64,000 nucleotides of DNA from Neisseria perflava (GCF_002863305.2 NZ_CP136962.1:62001-126000), one strand, 5' to 3'; shown: positions 1 to 9,910, counted from the first letter of the stretch. Notes: generated by a model not told the origin, from the letters alone. A program made the numbers and translations.

Positions 1-107
1 GATACTTTTTTAGATACCGCCAAAAATGTACACATCCCTAAGAAGAAGGAAAGTGCCATGTTTTCCAGAAAGACGGATTTTACAAAGAGGCTTAAGTAAT
101 GTTCCAT
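1..107 (-). CDS. nqrE: Na+-translocating NADH:quinone reductase subunit E (5' part, truncated by window edge)
   Basis: The first 35 codons of NqrE can be read from the ATG at 105-107 ([20 protein letters not shown]...), running off the left edge. NqrE is one of the two inverted-topology membrane subunits that hold the intramembrane iron centre of Na+-NQR together with NqrD. Cys26, in the stretch SFFLGMCTF, is the residue known in the family to ligate this iron. The start lies 3 bp after the nqrD stop codon, so the genes are translationally close. The rest of nqrE and nqrF should follow outside the window. Confidence 0.93.
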   Translation of the reverse strand, partial: MEHYLSLFVKSVFLENMALSFFLGMCTFLAVSKKV

Positions 108-110
108 GTC

Positions 111-737
111 TTATTTCTCCGCCTGTTCAGGTTTCCAAGTGCGCAGACCCCATACCAAGAAACCGATGATGAAGAACGCGCTGGGAGCGAGCAGGAACAA
201 GCCGTTAGTTTGATACCAGCCGCCATCTTGTACAGTTTGGAAAATGGTGTAGCCAAAGAGCTTGCCAGAGCCGATCAGTTCGCGGATGGTTGCGATGATG
301 ATCAACATCATGCCGTAACCTGCGCCGTTGCCGATACCGTCAACCAAGCTCTCCAAAGGAGGCTCTTTCATGGCAAATGCTTCGGCACGGCCCATCACGA
401 TACAGTTGGTAATAATCAGACCGACGAATACGGACAGCTGTTTGGACAGCTCATAAGCAAAGGCTTGAAGCAGTTGGTCAACCAGCGTTACCAAGGAAGC
501 AACAATCGCCATTTGCACAATAATACGGATGCTGTTGGGGATGTAGTTGCGTACCAATGAGATGAAGAAGCTGGAAAAACCGGTTACCAAACTGACGGAA
601 ATACCCATCACGATGGCCGTCTGAAGTTTGGTGGTAACCGCCAGCGCCGAACAAATCCCCAAAACCTGCAAGGCAATCGGGTTGTTGTCGATAAAGGGTG
701 AAAACATCAAATGTTTCAAGCGTTTCATATCAGCCAT
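111..737 (-). CDS. nqrD: Na+-translocating NADH:quinone reductase subunit D
   Basis: A 208-residue hydrophobic protein of the NqrDE/RnfAE family with about six membrane helices. Cys29 (LGICSAL) and Cys112 ([10 protein letters not shown]) match the two iron-ligating cysteines known in NqrD; with NqrE they form the iron site that passes electrons across the membrane. The length equals that of other NqrD proteins. It sits between nqrC and nqrE; its start codon overlaps the nqrC stop by one base (around 737), which suggests translational coupling in the nqrABCDEF operon. Confidence 0.97.
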   Translation of the reverse strand: MADMKRLKHLMFSPFIDNNPIALQVLGICSALAVTTKLQTAIVMGISVSLVTGFSSFFISLVRNYIPNSIRIIVQMAIVASLVTLVDQLLQAFAYELSKQLSVFVGLIITNCIVMGRAEAFAMKEPPLESLVDGIGNGAGYGMMLIIIATIRELIGSGKLFGYTIFQTVQDGGWYQTNGLFLLAPSAFFIIGFLVWGLRTWKPEQAEK

Positions 738-1513
738 TATTGTGCTCCTGCTGATTTCAATTTGTTCAGGTAGGGGATATAGCCGTTTTCGCCGAACCAG
801 TAGGCAAACGAGCCTTGTACGCCTTTGGAAGTCAGCGATGCGCCGGAAAGGGCATCTACGCCATGCTCTTTGTCCGAGCTTCCGCCTTTGGAAACATGCA
901 GGGCAAGTTTGCCTTGTTCGTCAAAGAGTTTTTTGCCGACGAATTTTTGTTGCCACAACGGATTGCCAATTTCGCCGCCCAAGCCCGGAGTTTCGCCTTG
1001 GTCGTAGTAGGTAATGCCGTTGATGGTGTTGCCGTCAGGTTGGATGGCGACGAAGCCGTACATGACTGACCACAGACCGTTGCCGTGCATAGGCAGGATG
1101 ATTTGGCTGACTTTGCCGTCATCGCCTTTTACCAAATAAACTTCAGTGTATTTGGCGCGGCTCTTGATGCCTGCCAAATCGTCTTCAGGTTTGATTTGGA
1201 TGCTTTGGGCAGGGTCTTTGCCGGCGACGCGTGCGCTGAAGTCTTTAGGCGCATCGGCGACGTATTCGCCGGTTGCCAAGTCCACGACACGTTGCTCGAT
1301 ACGTTCGGCAAAGGTTTTGCTGATGTCGGTGTTTTTATCCATCAAACCAGCTACGCTCAAGATATAGCCTTGTTTGTCTTGGAGTTTTTGTTTCTCTTGG
1401 ATGGGTTTCAAGCCGACGACCGCACCAGCAACGATGATGGAACAAATCAGGCTGACAACCAATACCACAATCAGCGTGCCGCTGAAGCTGTCTTTATCGA
1501 ATTTCTTAGCCAT
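737..1513 (-). CDS. nqrC: Na+-translocating NADH:quinone reductase subunit C
   Basis: A 258-residue subunit with one N-terminal membrane helix (about residues 12-35, [15 protein letters not shown]) and a periplasmic FMN-binding domain. I chose the start [10 protein letters not shown] at 1513; an upstream in-frame extension to 1588 lies inside nqrB and is not family-like. The flavinylation motif reads [10 protein letters not shown]: the acceptor position that is Thr (SGAT) in well-studied homologues is Ser here, at about residue 226. It overlaps the end of nqrB by 8 bp. Confidence 0.96.
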   Translation of the reverse strand: MAKKFDKDSFSGTLIVVLVVSLICSIIVAGAVVGLKPIQEKQKLQDKQGYILSVAGLMDKNTDISKTFAERIEQRVVDLATGEYVADAPKDFSARVAGKDPAQSIQIKPEDDLAGIKSRAKYTEVYLVKGDDGKVSQIILPMHGNGLWSVMYGFVAIQPDGNTINGITYYDQGETPGLGGEIGNPLWQQKFVGKKLFDEQGKLALHVSKGGSSDKEHGVDALSGASLTSKGVQGSFAYWFGENGYIPYLNKLKSAGAQ

Positions 1514-2738
1514 TGCTGCGCGCCTTTCTGCGTTTGATGTTCGCTTGTGCGACGAAATAGTCGAAAATCGGGGCAAACAGGTTGGCAAACAGAATCGCCA
1601 ACATCATGCCTTCGGGGTAAGCAGGGTTGACCACGCGGATCAACACGCACATTACACCGATAAGCGCGCCGTACCACCATTTGCCGACATTGGTAAAGGA
1701 AGCGGAAACAGGGTCGGTCGCCATAAACAGCATACCGATGGCGAAGCCGCCGACTACCAAGTGCCAGTACCAAGGCATGGAGAACATGGTGTTGGTGTCC
1801 GAACCGATGAAGTTAAACAACGAAGACATGGCAATCATACCGATCATCACGCCGGCGATAATGCGCCAAGAAGCGATGCGGGCAAACACGATAAACGCGC
1901 CGCCGATTAAGAGCGCCAAAGTGGATACTTCGCCGATTGAGCCGGGCACATTACCGATAAATGCGTCCATCCAAGAAATATTTTGACCGGTTACAACGTT
2001 TTTCAGGCCGTCTGCACCGTGTGCCGCCCATTGCGCCAAAGCAGTGGCACCGGAATAGCCGTCAACCGCCGTCCAAACGGTGTCGCCGGTAATATTGGCA
2101 GGATAAGCGAAGAACAAGAAGGCACGGCCTGCCAGAGCAGGGTTCATAAAGTTTTTACCTGTACCACCGAACACCTCTTTCGCAACCACAACGCCGAAAG
2201 AAATACCCAAAGCCGCTTGCCACAAAGGCAGGGTAGGGGGAACGATCAAAGCAAACAGAATAGAAGTTACGAAGAAACCTTCGTTGATTTCGTGTTTGCG
2301 CACGGTGGCGAACAAAACTTCCCAGAAACCGCCGACGATAAATACGGTCGCGTAAATCGGCAGGAAGTAAATCGCGCCGAACAGCATTTTGCCCAACACG
2401 CCCGCTTCAGACGACATATTGATGCCCAAAGCGTTGGCAAGGGCGTAATGCCAGTCGTTGGCGATGCTTTTTTGCAGCAAATCAGGCGTTAACGCACCGA
2501 ATGCCTGCGCACCGACATTGTACATACCGTAAAACATGGCGGGGAACAAAGCCAGCCACACCAAAATCATCATGCGCTTGGAGTCGAGCGCGTCGCGGAC
2601 GTGCGCCGCTTTGCGCGTTACCGCGCCGGATGTGTAGAAAATCGTCGCCGCAGCTTCATAGAGGGCATACCATTTTTCATGTTTGCCGCCCGGCAGGAAG
2701 TGCGGTTCGATTTTTTCCAGAAAATGTTTCAAGCCCAT
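1506..2738 (-). CDS. nqrB: Na+-translocating NADH:quinone reductase subunit B
   Basis: A 410-residue polytopic membrane subunit of the NqrB/RnfD family, which carries a covalent FMN, riboflavin and the quinone/Na+ path. The flavinylation motif [11 protein letters not shown] is intact, with Thr at about residue 232. The N-terminus [20 protein letters not shown] is typical of the family. It starts 2 bp after the nqrA stop and overlaps nqrC, as expected for a tightly packed nqr operon. Confidence 0.97.
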   Translation of the reverse strand: MGLKHFLEKIEPHFLPGGKHEKWYALYEAAATIFYTSGAVTRKAAHVRDALDSKRMMILVWLALFPAMFYGMYNVGAQAFGALTPDLLQKSIANDWHYALANALGINMSSEAGVLGKMLFGAIYFLPIYATVFIVGGFWEVLFATVRKHEINEGFFVTSILFALIVPPTLPLWQAALGISFGVVVAKEVFGGTGKNFMNPALAGRAFLFFAYPANITGDTVWTAVDGYSGATALAQWAAHGADGLKNVVTGQNISWMDAFIGNVPGSIGEVSTLALLIGGAFIVFARIASWRIIAGVMIGMIAMSSLFNFIGSDTNTMFSMPWYWHLVVGGFAIGMLFMATDPVSASFTNVGKWWYGALIGVMCVLIRVVNPAYPEGMMLAILFANLFAPIFDYFVAQANIKRRKARSNG

Positions 2739-2740
2739 AA

Positions 2741-4084
2741 TCAGCCTTCCTTCTCAATGGTTTCCAGCACCTTGCGCAACAGCGGGCCGTATTCGTATTT
2801 ACCCGGGCAGACGAAGCTGCACAAAGCGAGGTCTTCTTCGTCCAATTCCAAGCAACCCAAAGCCTGCGCGCTGTCGGTATCGCCGACGATTAAATCGCGC
2901 AAAAGCAAGGTAGGCAGGATGTCCAGCGGCATCACGCGCTCGTAAGTACCGATGGGAACCATAGCGCGGTCGCCGCCGTTGACGGCTGTCGTGAACTTGA
3001 AGAGTTTGTTTTTCAGGAAATGACCGAGGGTCGTACGCGTAATCGAGTATTTGTCCGGCTGCGGCGCAACCCAGCCGAACAGCTCTTTGCTGCGGCCTTC
3101 TTCGATAACGGAAATCTGATTGTGGTAGCGTCCCAAATAATCATGCGCACCTTGTGCAATCGCGCCGTTCAATACCGAACCGGAAATCACGCGGTTGTCT
3201 GCGTCAACCAATTCACCGGCGGTAATTTGCGATACTTTTGCGCCCAACACGGTACGCAAGAGGCGCGGTTTATTGACCTGCGGACCGCCCAAAGCAACCA
3301 CGCGCTCGGTATTCAGACGACCTGTTACGAACAAACGTCCGATCGCAATCACGTCTTGATAATTGATGGTCCAAACGGTTTTGTTCGCACCGACTGGCTC
3401 GATGAAATGAATGTGCGTGCCACTCAAACCGGCAGGATGCGGGCCGCCAAACTCATGTGTTTCGATATTGGCAGCATTTTCAGACGGCACGTCTGCACCG
3501 GCTGCTTTACATACATGGATTTTACGCTCGGTCAGACGGCTCAATACCAACAGGCCGCGTTTGAAGTCTTCGGCAGCTTCTTTGATGATGACCGTAGGAT
3601 CGGCAGCCAGCGGATTGGTGTCCATCGCATTGACGAAGATGGCGAACGGCTCGGCATCGACGGCAGGAATTTTGCTGAACGGACGGGTGCGCAGCGCAGT
3701 CCACAAACCGGATTGAATCAGGTTGCGGCGCACTTCTTCGCTGCTCAATTTTGCCAGCGCTTCAGGTGCGTAGCGTTCAAACTCGATTTCGTCGTTGCCT
3801 TCTACGGCAATCACGACTGACTGAAGTACGCGCTTTTCACCACGGTGAATCGCGGCGATTTTGCCTGAAGCCGGAGCAGTAAATACTACGCCCGGATTCT
3901 TTTTGTCTTCAAACAGCACTTGGCCTTTTTTGACGGCTTCGCCTTCCTTGATTTTCATCGAGGGGCGCATGCCGACATATTCTTCGCCAAGCAACGCGAC
4001 TTCGGTAATGGCCGGGCCGTCATAAATGACTTGCTCCGGTCTGCCTGCGATAGGCAGGTCTAAGCCTTTTTTTATCTTAATCAT
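2741..4084 (-). CDS. nqrA: Na+-translocating NADH:quinone reductase subunit A
   Basis: A 447-residue soluble subunit at the head of the nqr operon. The N-terminus [18 protein letters not shown] and the barrel-sandwich region ([19 protein letters not shown]) are characteristic of NqrA, which lacks redox cofactors and sits on the cytoplasmic face near the quinone site. Na+-NQR couples NADH oxidation to Na+ export; in Neisseria it is the main sodium-pumping NADH dehydrogenase. The ATG at 4084 is preceded by AAGGAT in the transcript, an acceptable ribosome binding site. Confidence 0.97.
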   Translation of the reverse strand: MIKIKKGLDLPIAGRPEQVIYDGPAITEVALLGEEYVGMRPSMKIKEGEAVKKGQVLFEDKKNPGVVFTAPASGKIAAIHRGEKRVLQSVVIAVEGNDEIEFERYAPEALAKLSSEEVRRNLIQSGLWTALRTRPFSKIPAVDAEPFAIFVNAMDTNPLAADPTVIIKEAAEDFKRGLLVLSRLTERKIHVCKAAGADVPSENAANIETHEFGGPHPAGLSGTHIHFIEPVGANKTVWTINYQDVIAIGRLFVTGRLNTERVVALGGPQVNKPRLLRTVLGAKVSQITAGELVDADNRVISGSVLNGAIAQGAHDYLGRYHNQISVIEEGRSKELFGWVAPQPDKYSITRTTLGHFLKNKLFKFTTAVNGGDRAMVPIGTYERVMPLDILPTLLLRDLIVGDTDSAQALGCLELDEEDLALCSFVCPGKYEYGPLLRKVLETIEKEG

Positions 4085-4194
4085 AAGGATGCGTTACTTT
4101 TTGGTGGGTTGAGATTCGGATGTTGGATTGTTTTTTCAGACGGCATGTAATGCTTTGAAACAAAGGATGGGTCGTCTGAAAAAAGCAGAGGTTT

Positions 4195-4224
4195 GCTATA
4201 AAAACAACGAATAAACGCAAACAA
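4195..4224 (-). promoter_or_regulatory. Possible sigma-70 promoter of nqrA
   Basis: On the minus strand TTGTTT (4219-4224) and TATAGC (4195-4200) are 18 bp apart, about 110 bp upstream of nqrA. The -10 match is mediocre, so this is a candidate only. Confidence 0.3.
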
Positions 4225-4390
4225 CTAAGCTTTAGATTTTATCAGGTATAGGCTGCTTTATGTCAGTTTTACGCTTATTTTTACGGGAAAAGTGGGAAAA
4301 AAGTAGGAATGTGTAATCGAGTGTTAAGAGAAATAATTTTTAACTGATTGATATTTAAACGCTATATTTGATGATATAGCTGAAAATAAA

Positions 4391-4415
4391 AGGCCGTCTG
4401 AAATTCAGACGGCCT
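4391..4415 (-). terminator. DUS inverted-pair terminator of the NhaD antiporter gene
   Basis: AGGCCGTCTGAA and its reverse complement face each other with a single A between them, giving a 10-bp GC-rich stem followed by TTTTATT on the minus strand. It starts 7 bp after the antiporter stop codon. The same unit serves DNA uptake and termination. Confidence 0.8.
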
Positions 4416-4421
4416 CTAAGT

Positions 4422-5840
4422 TTAAAAGAGCTGCCAAACGAAGAAAATCATCGTATGCAGGGCAAACAGCGGTACCAATACAATTACCGACCATGCCATA
4501 TAGCCGAAGAAGGAAGGCATCGGCACGCCGCGTTGTTCGGCAATGGCTTTGACCATGAAGTTTGGCGCATTACCGATATAAGTGAGCGCACCCATAAATA
4601 CAGAGCCCATGGATACTGCCAGCAGCGAATGGAACAGGTGGCCTGTCATCAAGGCTTGGGCATCGCCACCGGCCATATTGAAGAACACCAAATAAGTCGG
4701 CGCGTTATCCAAGAATGCCGACAAAATGCCACTCATCCAGAAATACATCACATTAATCGGATTGCCTGCCGCGTCGTGAACCAAAGAAACAACGGAAGCC
4801 AATGCGCCTGTTTCGCCGGCTTTCAAAATCGCCAAAACAGGTGAAATGGTAATGAAAATACCCAAAAACAGTTTGCCCACTTCGGCAATCGGCTCGAAGT
4901 TGAACTCATTGCCTGCGCGTACCTGTTTGGGCGTGATAATCCAAGATACAGCGGTCAAAGCCAGCAAAATGCCATCGCGCATCAGGTTTTGCAAGGCGTA
5001 ATGGCTGCCCAAGATTTCAAAGCCCGGATGATTTGGTTTCCACAAACCGGACAGCAAAACTGCGCCGACTACGCCGGCCAGTAACAGAAAATTCCATTTG
5101 CCGTAGATTTTGACTTTGTCTTCTTTATCGGAAGGAGCAGGAGCAAGGTGTTCGCTTTGTTCACGGTTGAAGTGTCGGCTGTCGATGATGTAGAAAACGG
5201 CCAGCAAAACCACAGAACTGATCAATACAGGCATCAGCATGTGTTTGACCGTCCACATGAAATCTACGCCTTTCAGGAATCCTAAGAACAGAGGAGGATC
5301 GCCTAAAGGAGTCAAACCGCCGCCGATATTCGCTACCAAGAAAATGAAGAAAATCACGATGTGAACGCGGTAGTGGCGTTTATGGTTGGCTTTCAAAAGT
5401 GGACGAATCATCAACATCGCCGCGCCTGTCGTCCCCATGATGGAAGACAAAGCCGTGCCGACTGCCAACAGGATTGTGTTCAATTTGGGCGAGCCGTGCA
5501 AATCGCCGCTAACAAAAATACCGCCTGAAATGGTATAGAGCGCCAAAAGCAGCAGGATAAAGGGAATATATTCTTCAACCAACGCATGGGCAACGGTATG
5601 CACACCTGCTCCGAAACCAAAGGTTAGGATAAACGGCGTTAAAAACAGCAGTGTCCAAAACGCTGTAATTTTGCCGAAGTGATGGTGCCAAATACGGGAG
5701 AAAAACAGAGGTCCGAGTGCAATGGACAAGAGAATCAGTGCAAACGGCAGACCCCAAAGCAGGCTTGCGGATGAGCCGTCAAAATCGGATGCCGCAGCAG
5801 GAAAGGCGGCAAGAAGCAGTAAAAATGAGAGATAGCGCAT
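4422..5840 (-). CDS. nhaD: NhaD-type Na+/H+ antiporter
   Basis: A 472-residue inner-membrane protein of the ArsB/NhaD ion transporter superfamily, with roughly a dozen hydrophobic helices. The conserved segment NIGGGLTPLGDPPLFLGFLK (about residues 171-190) and the matching C-terminal half (SAFLDNAPTYLVFFN) are characteristic of NhaD antiporters. The N-terminus MRYLSFLLLLAAFPAAAS looks like a cleavable signal. It probably exchanges cytoplasmic Na+ for H+. Standing next to the nqr operon it suggests a sodium cycle, though that link is inference. It is monocistronic, with a DUS hairpin at its end. Confidence 0.85.
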   Translation of the reverse strand: MRYLSFLLLLAAFPAAASDFDGSSASLLWGLPFALILLSIALGPLFFSRIWHHHFGKITAFWTLLFLTPFILTFGFGAGVHTVAHALVEEYIPFILLLLALYTISGGIFVSGDLHGSPKLNTILLAVGTALSSIMGTTGAAMLMIRPLLKANHKRHYRVHIVIFFIFLVANIGGGLTPLGDPPLFLGFLKGVDFMWTVKHMLMPVLISSVVLLAVFYIIDSRHFNREQSEHLAPAPSDKEDKVKIYGKWNFLLLAGVVGAVLLSGLWKPNHPGFEILGSHYALQNLMRDGILLALTAVSWIITPKQVRAGNEFNFEPIAEVGKLFLGIFITISPVLAILKAGETGALASVVSLVHDAAGNPINVMYFWMSGILSAFLDNAPTYLVFFNMAGGDAQALMTGHLFHSLLAVSMGSVFMGALTYIGNAPNFMVKAIAEQRGVPMPSFFGYMAWSVIVLVPLFALHTMIFFVWQLF

Positions 5841-6282
5841 AGTATTTCCTTTTTATTCTGTGGCGCCGTGAGGAACTTCGTTGAGAAAGCACGGCGGTGA
5901 AATATTCAGGCCGTCTGAAGATATCCAGACGAACTGCGCGGTTGTGTCAGGGGAAAGTATAACGCAAAGCAAGTGTTAAGGGATGGTTTAGAATATTGGA
6001 ATCAAAAGAAATGTTGATACAAATAAAGAAATAAAAGCGATGGGAGTAGTTGGAAGTAGTAAAAAAATGTTTTTGAAACAGGAGCTTGAAACCTTGAAAA
6101 TAATGCTATCAAAAAAATGGTTTGAATTAATTTTAGCTAAAATTTACATTTGATTGAATAAATGGAGGACGTCTGAAAAATGAGGGTGGAATAGGGTATT
6201 TTGGTTCTTACTGATTGTTTTTATGGATAAATTAGATTTGAAAACAAAAAGCAGGTGAGCGAAAATGCCCACCTGTTTTATT
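5841..6282. other. Intergenic region, no gene seen
   Basis: About 440 bp of AT-rich sequence between the antiporter start and the DUF454 gene end. It contains a single AG-DUS at about 5910-5921 with a degenerate partner (CCAGACG) just after it, and a decayed DUS (GACGTCTGAA) near 6168. A 37-codon ORF at 6040-6153 lacks a ribosome binding site and I do not call it. Confidence 0.5.
6246..6280 (-). terminator. Rho-independent terminator of the DUF454 gene
   Basis: The stem CAGGTG.GC / GC.CACCTG around a short A-rich loop is followed on the minus strand by CTTTTTG. It begins 3 bp after the DUF454 stop codon. This is one of the few gene ends here without a DUS pair. Confidence 0.7.
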
Positions 6283-6642
6283 TTATGCTTCCGGCCGTAA
6301 CCACATCCACACTGCCACGCAACTACAGAAGATTGATGAAACAGCACCCATCCACCAGCGTTCTGGAAATTGCCAAAACATAAACAGGCAAGAAACGGTC
6401 ATCATGCCGATAGCGAAGAATTTTGCCTTGCGTGGTACGGCGCCGTTATTTTCCCAGTTTTGTATGATCGGGCCGAAATAGCGGTGATGATAGAGCCAAT
6501 TGTGAAAGCGCGGCGAAGCTTTTGCCCAGCAGGCGGCGGTCAATAAAATGAAAGGCGTAGTCGGCAGTAATGGCAGGAAAATGCCGATAATGCCCAAGAT
6601 AAGCGACAATGCGCCGCAAAAAATCAACAAATAGCGAACCAT
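6283..6642 (-). CDS. DUF454 (YbaN-like) inner-membrane protein
   Basis: A 119-residue small membrane protein with the DUF454/YbaN family N-terminus (RYLLIFCGALSLILGIIGIFLPLLPTTPFILL) and three to four hydrophobic helices. The conserved LPTTPF and AxxCWAKASPRFHNWL segments are visible. The family has no established function. It starts 14 bp after the stop of the DUF1415 gene, so the two are probably co-transcribed. The name rests on family resemblance only. Confidence 0.85.
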   Translation of the reverse strand: MVRYLLIFCGALSLILGIIGIFLPLLPTTPFILLTAACWAKASPRFHNWLYHHRYFGPIIQNWENNGAVPRKAKFFAIGMMTVSCLFMFWQFPERWWMGAVSSIFCSCVAVWMWLRPEA

Positions 6643-6656
6643 CTTCCCATCACCAA

Positions 6657-7253
6657 TTATTTGTTTTCAGACGGCTTGTGATGTGGAAATGGACAACGCG
6701 GAATGTCTAATTTATCCCAGCCCTCATGTCCTATTTTTTCCAGCAGCGCAATATTGCGGTCGAAAATTGCCGAGGCATCGGGAAATGCTTCAGCCGCTTT
6801 GGCAATACTGTCTTCACGAATCAAGTGCAAAGTCGGATAGGGAGAGCGATTGGTGTAGTTGCTGATGTCGTCGGCTTCCGTGCCTTCAAATTGAAAATCG
6901 GGATGGAACGGCGCAATTTGGACAATGCCTTCCAATTCGTTTTCTACAACGGCATCGTCGGCAATTTCCAGCATTTGGTTGAAGGTTTCAAAATCAGGGA
7001 ATAGCGTCGGATGAACCAGTAAAGTGGTTTCCAATTCCGAAGCGGGCTTATTGCCCAGAAGCTGCAATTCACGATCCAAGTCCTCAAGGAAACCGTCCAA
7101 ATGACGGGCTTCGCTGACAACGATGCGAACTAGGTTTTTAACGTGCGGCGCTTTGGCAAACGGGCAGAGATTCAGGCCGATAACGGCTTTTTCCAACCAT
7201 TGTTTGGTATGTTCTGAAACAGTATTGATATCGAGATGGGCGGTGTCAGTCAT
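6657..7253 (-). CDS. DUF1415 family protein
   Basis: A 198-residue soluble protein matching DUF1415. The opening TKQWLEKAVIGLNLCPFAK and the C-terminal CPFPHH are typical; the two Cys-Pro-Phe segments could bind a metal, but the function is unknown. The last codons (HKPSENK) are formed by an AG-DUS-like 10-mer read in frame as P-S-E, so the uptake sequence sits inside the coding end. It is followed 14 bp later by the DUF454 gene. Confidence 0.85.
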   Translation of the reverse strand: MTDTAHLDINTVSEHTKQWLEKAVIGLNLCPFAKAPHVKNLVRIVVSEARHLDGFLEDLDRELQLLGNKPASELETTLLVHPTLFPDFETFNQMLEIADDAVVENELEGIVQIAPFHPDFQFEGTEADDISNYTNRSPYPTLHLIREDSIAKAAEAFPDASAIFDRNIALLEKIGHEGWDKLDIPRCPFPHHKPSENK

Positions 7254-7326
7254 AGTAAAAGCTTATGTGAATTATTCTTAAAAAGTATACAAGTGTATGG
7301 ACGTGAAAGCAAACCATTGGAATTTA

Positions 7327-7355
7327 AAAGGCCGTCTGAACAACAGACGGCCTTT
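7327..7355 (-). terminator. DUS inverted-pair terminator of the Lrp gene
   Basis: AAAGGCCGTCTG and CAGACGGCCTTT with a 5-nt loop, 16 bp after the lrp stop codon, with a T-rich end on the minus strand. Confidence 0.8.
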
Positions 7356-7370
7356 ATCAGTTTCAAATCA

Positions 7371-7853
7371 TCAATCCTGAACTAAATGAACCAAAGGCAG
7401 AGCAGTCGTGTTTTTAATTTCTTTCAACACAAAACTTGATTGCGCATCTTGCACGCCGTGGTGTGAAAGCAACGTGTCCAAAACAAAATGGGAAAACGCG
7501 TTCATATCGGTAAAAAAGGCATGGAGCAGATAGTCGGTTTCACCCGTTAAAGCAAAGCAGCTTAATACTTCCGGCCAGGCGCGGACAGATTCGGAAAAAT
7601 CCTCGCGCGCATCTTTTGCCTTGCTAATCGATACACGGATAAAAGCCTGCAAACCCAAGCCTAAAGATACAGGAGAAAGCTGGGCTGCGTATTTTTGAAT
7701 AATGCCTGCATCTTCAAGCTGTTTGAGACGGCGCAGACAGGGAGAAGGGGATAGCGCCACCTTTTCAGAAAGCTCAACATTGCTCAACCGCCCATTTTCC
7801 TGCAAAACCTGCAGAATCTTTAAATCCGTTTTATCCAAGTTTAGATGAGGCAT
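7371..7853 (-). CDS. lrp: Lrp/AsnC family transcriptional regulator
   Basis: A 160-residue protein with an N-terminal winged helix-turn-helix (LDKTDLKILQVLQENGRLSN... LSPSPCLRRLKQLEDAG, residues 6-50) and a C-terminal RAM/AsnC effector domain (about 65-145, with GETDYLLHAF). It resembles the neisserial Lrp-type regulator (NMB0573 in meningococcus), reported to bind leucine and methionine as a nutrient sensor. It probably works as an octamer. It is monocistronic, divided from dusA by a DUS hairpin. Confidence 0.9.
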   Translation of the reverse strand: MPHLNLDKTDLKILQVLQENGRLSNVELSEKVALSPSPCLRRLKQLEDAGIIQKYAAQLSPVSLGLGLQAFIRVSISKAKDAREDFSESVRAWPEVLSCFALTGETDYLLHAFFTDMNAFSHFVLDTLLSHHGVQDAQSSFVLKEIKNTTALPLVHLVQD

Positions 7854-8008
7854 GATGGTTCTCCCAATGTAGACAATGTATGTTTTAAAAATGAAAAATG
7901 CTTAAAAATAAAGACTTGTATGGTTAAATTATATATTGAGTTCAGATAGGCGACAAATTGTCTTATAAGGAGTGTTGCGAATTTGTTTTATGTAGTGGTG
8001 AAAAGATG

Positions 8009-8044
8009 AAGGCCGTCTGAAAATGGATATTTCAGACGGCCTTT
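8009..8044 (-). terminator. DUS inverted-pair terminator of dusA
   Basis: AAGGCCGTCTGAAA and TTTCAGACGGCCTT flank a 7-nt loop, 22 bp after the dusA stop codon on the minus strand. Confidence 0.75.
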
Positions 8045-8066
8045 CATTTATTCGCACGATATGACA

Positions 8067-9086
8067 TTAGTCCCAAATATTTGCGCGTTCGACTTCTTTC
8101 CATGCGTCTAGAATCAGACTGCCGTCGTTGTCTTTTAGCAAAGCGGCATCTGAGAGCATACGGCGCCAAGTGCGGGCATTTTTTAGGCCGTGCATCAAGC
8201 CCAGTGCATGGCGGACGATGTGGCGTAGGATGGTACCGCGCCCTGAGGCGATTTGTTCGCGGCTGTATGCGTATAGCCAAGCTGCTAAATCTGCGTATTG
8301 GATTGGTTCGTGTGTGTCGTTGTAAAACAGTGCATCCCAATCGCGCATCAGCATTGGATTGTGATAAGCCTCGCGCCCGATCATGACGCCGTCGACAAAT
8401 TTTAAGTGTTCGGCGATTTCTTCGTTGTTGGTGATGCCGCCGTTAATTAAAATTTCCAAGTCGGGGAACTCTTGTTTCAAGCGGTAGACGTATTCATATT
8501 TGAGTGGCGGGACTTCGCGGTTTTCTTTCGGGGATAAACCATCCAGCCAAGCATTGCGTGCATGGACGATAAATGTGCGGCAGGATGTTTTTTCGCGAAG
8601 TGTTCCTACAAAATCTGCTACGACTTGATATTCTGTTTGTCTGTCTACGCCGATGCGGTGTTTGACCGTTACCGGAATTTCAACTGCATCCTGCATTGCG
8701 TTCAAACAATCTGCCACCAAATTTACATCATTCATCAGGCAAGCGCCGAAAGCGCCTTTTTGAACGCGTGGGCTGGGGCAGCCGCAATTTAGGTTGACTT
8801 CGTTATAGCCATACGCCTCAGCCGCTTTGGCAGCGATTGCCAAGTCATGCGGATCTGAGCCGCCAAGCTGTAAAGCTACCGGTTGCTCGCCTTCGTTGAA
8901 ACTCAAAAAGCGGTCTTTATCTCCGTAAACTACCGCGCCTGAATTGACCATTTCGCTATAAAGCCAAGCATTGCGCGTAATTTGTCGCGCCATAAAGCGA
9001 TAGTGTCTGTCTGTCCAATCGAGCATGGGGGCAACAGACAAGCGGCGTGAAGGTAGGGAAGAAGCAGACATTGAGATGGCTTTCAA
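8067..9086 (-). CDS. dusA: tRNA-dihydrouridine synthase A
   Basis: A 339-residue flavoenzyme that reduces uridine to dihydrouridine at positions 20/20a of tRNA D-loops. The TIM-barrel start (LSVAPMLDWTDRHYRFMARQ), the catalytic-cysteine segment NLNCGCPSPRVQ and the FMN-phosphate region (INGGITN, DGVMIGREAYHNP) are all visible. MLDWTDRHYR is diagnostic for DusA as opposed to DusB or DusC. It stands alone, reading away from the yciO gene. Confidence 0.95.
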   Translation of the reverse strand: MKAISMSASSLPSRRLSVAPMLDWTDRHYRFMARQITRNAWLYSEMVNSGAVVYGDKDRFLSFNEGEQPVALQLGGSDPHDLAIAAKAAEAYGYNEVNLNCGCPSPRVQKGAFGACLMNDVNLVADCLNAMQDAVEIPVTVKHRIGVDRQTEYQVVADFVGTLREKTSCRTFIVHARNAWLDGLSPKENREVPPLKYEYVYRLKQEFPDLEILINGGITNNEEIAEHLKFVDGVMIGREAYHNPMLMRDWDALFYNDTHEPIQYADLAAWLYAYSREQIASGRGTILRHIVRHALGLMHGLKNARTWRRMLSDAALLKDNDGSLILDAWKEVERANIWD

Positions 9087-9289
9087 ACAAAATAACGCAT
9101 TATATAGTGTATCAAATTGACTTTCGATATCGGCCGGTAAATCAAAATTATATATAGGGCATCACTGGATGCGGCCGTGTTGTAGATGAGGCTAAATCCA
9201 TTCATGGTGGTGGAAATCCAATATTCAGACGGCCAAATAAGTTTTAAAATACCAAACGGCAAACCATTAGAATGATAAGGAAAAAAAAC

Positions 9290-9910
9290 ATGGCTCAATT
9301 TTTCGCCATCCATCCCGATAATCCCCAAGACCGCCTCATCAAACAAGCCGCCGACATTGTCCGCAGTGGCGGCGTTATCGTTTACCCTACAGACTCCTGC
9401 TACGCGCTGGGTTGCAAACTCGGCGACAAAAACGCAATGGAGCGCATTCTCGCGATTCGCAAAATCGATCAAAAACACCATCTGACCCTGATGTGTGCCG
9501 ATTTGAGCGAATTGGGGACTTACGCCAAAGTAGATAATGCCCAATTCCGCCAGCTCAAAGCAGCTACGCCCGGCAGCTACACCTTTATCCTACAGGCAAC
9601 CAAAGAAGTACCCAATCGCACGCTTCACCCCAAGCGCAAAACCATCGGCCTACGTGTTCCCGATAACGCTACTGCCTTGGCACTTTTGCAAGAATTGGGC
9701 GAACCTATTTTAAGTTGCACCCTCATGCTGCCTGAAGACGAAGAGCCATTGACCGATCCATACGAAATCCGAGATCGTCTTGAGCATGCTGTCGATTTGG
9801 TTATTGATGGCGGCTGGTGCGGTACTGAGCCGACGACGGTTATCGATATGACTGATGGCACCGAGCTGATTCGTCAAGGCAAGGGCGATATTGCCGTATT
9901 CGGTTTGTAA
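9290..9910 (+). CDS. yciO: Sua5/YciO/YrdC family protein (YciO-like)
   Basis: A 206-residue protein with the YrdC-like fold that binds single nucleotides, double-stranded RNA or threonylcarbamoyl-AMP. The motif KxR-SxN region reads as IVYPTDSCYALGC with KIDQKHHLTLMC; length and sequence fit the YciO branch rather than TsaC/Sua5. The role in t6A synthesis is therefore uncertain. I place the start at 9290 (MAQFFAIHPDN), preceded by an AAGG site; an in-frame ATG 18 bp upstream lacks a good ribosome site. Confidence 0.85.
   Translation: MAQFFAIHPDNPQDRLIKQAADIVRSGGVIVYPTDSCYALGCKLGDKNAMERILAIRKIDQKHHLTLMCADLSELGTYAKVDNAQFRQLKAATPGSYTFILQATKEVPNRTLHPKRKTIGLRVPDNATALALLQELGEPILSCTLMLPEDEEPLTDPYEIRDRLEHAVDLVIDGGWCGTEPTTVIDMTDGTELIRQGKGDIAVFGL

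Larger units (their letters stand above)
4085..4421. other. Intergenic region: nqr promoter region and NhaD terminator
   Basis: No gene seen. The left part is the leader and promoter region of nqrA. It contains an AT-dialect DUS at 4135-4146 and a variant DUS (GTCGTCTGAA) near 4171-4180. A possible sigma-70 promoter is listed separately. The right end holds the DUS hairpin that ends the antiporter gene. The middle is AT-rich without recognisable genes. Confidence 0.6.

Noticed and set aside
1513..1588. N-terminal extension of nqrC, and similar extensions of ilvN, ilvI, hisD, ubiV and the EmrA-type gene
   Set aside because: The extensions overlap neighbours or run through DUS hairpins, lack family similarity, and a better ATG with a ribosome site lies downstream.
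6040..6153. 37-codon + strand ORF upstream of the antiporter
   Set aside because: No ribosome site, no neighbour on its strand and no recognisable family.
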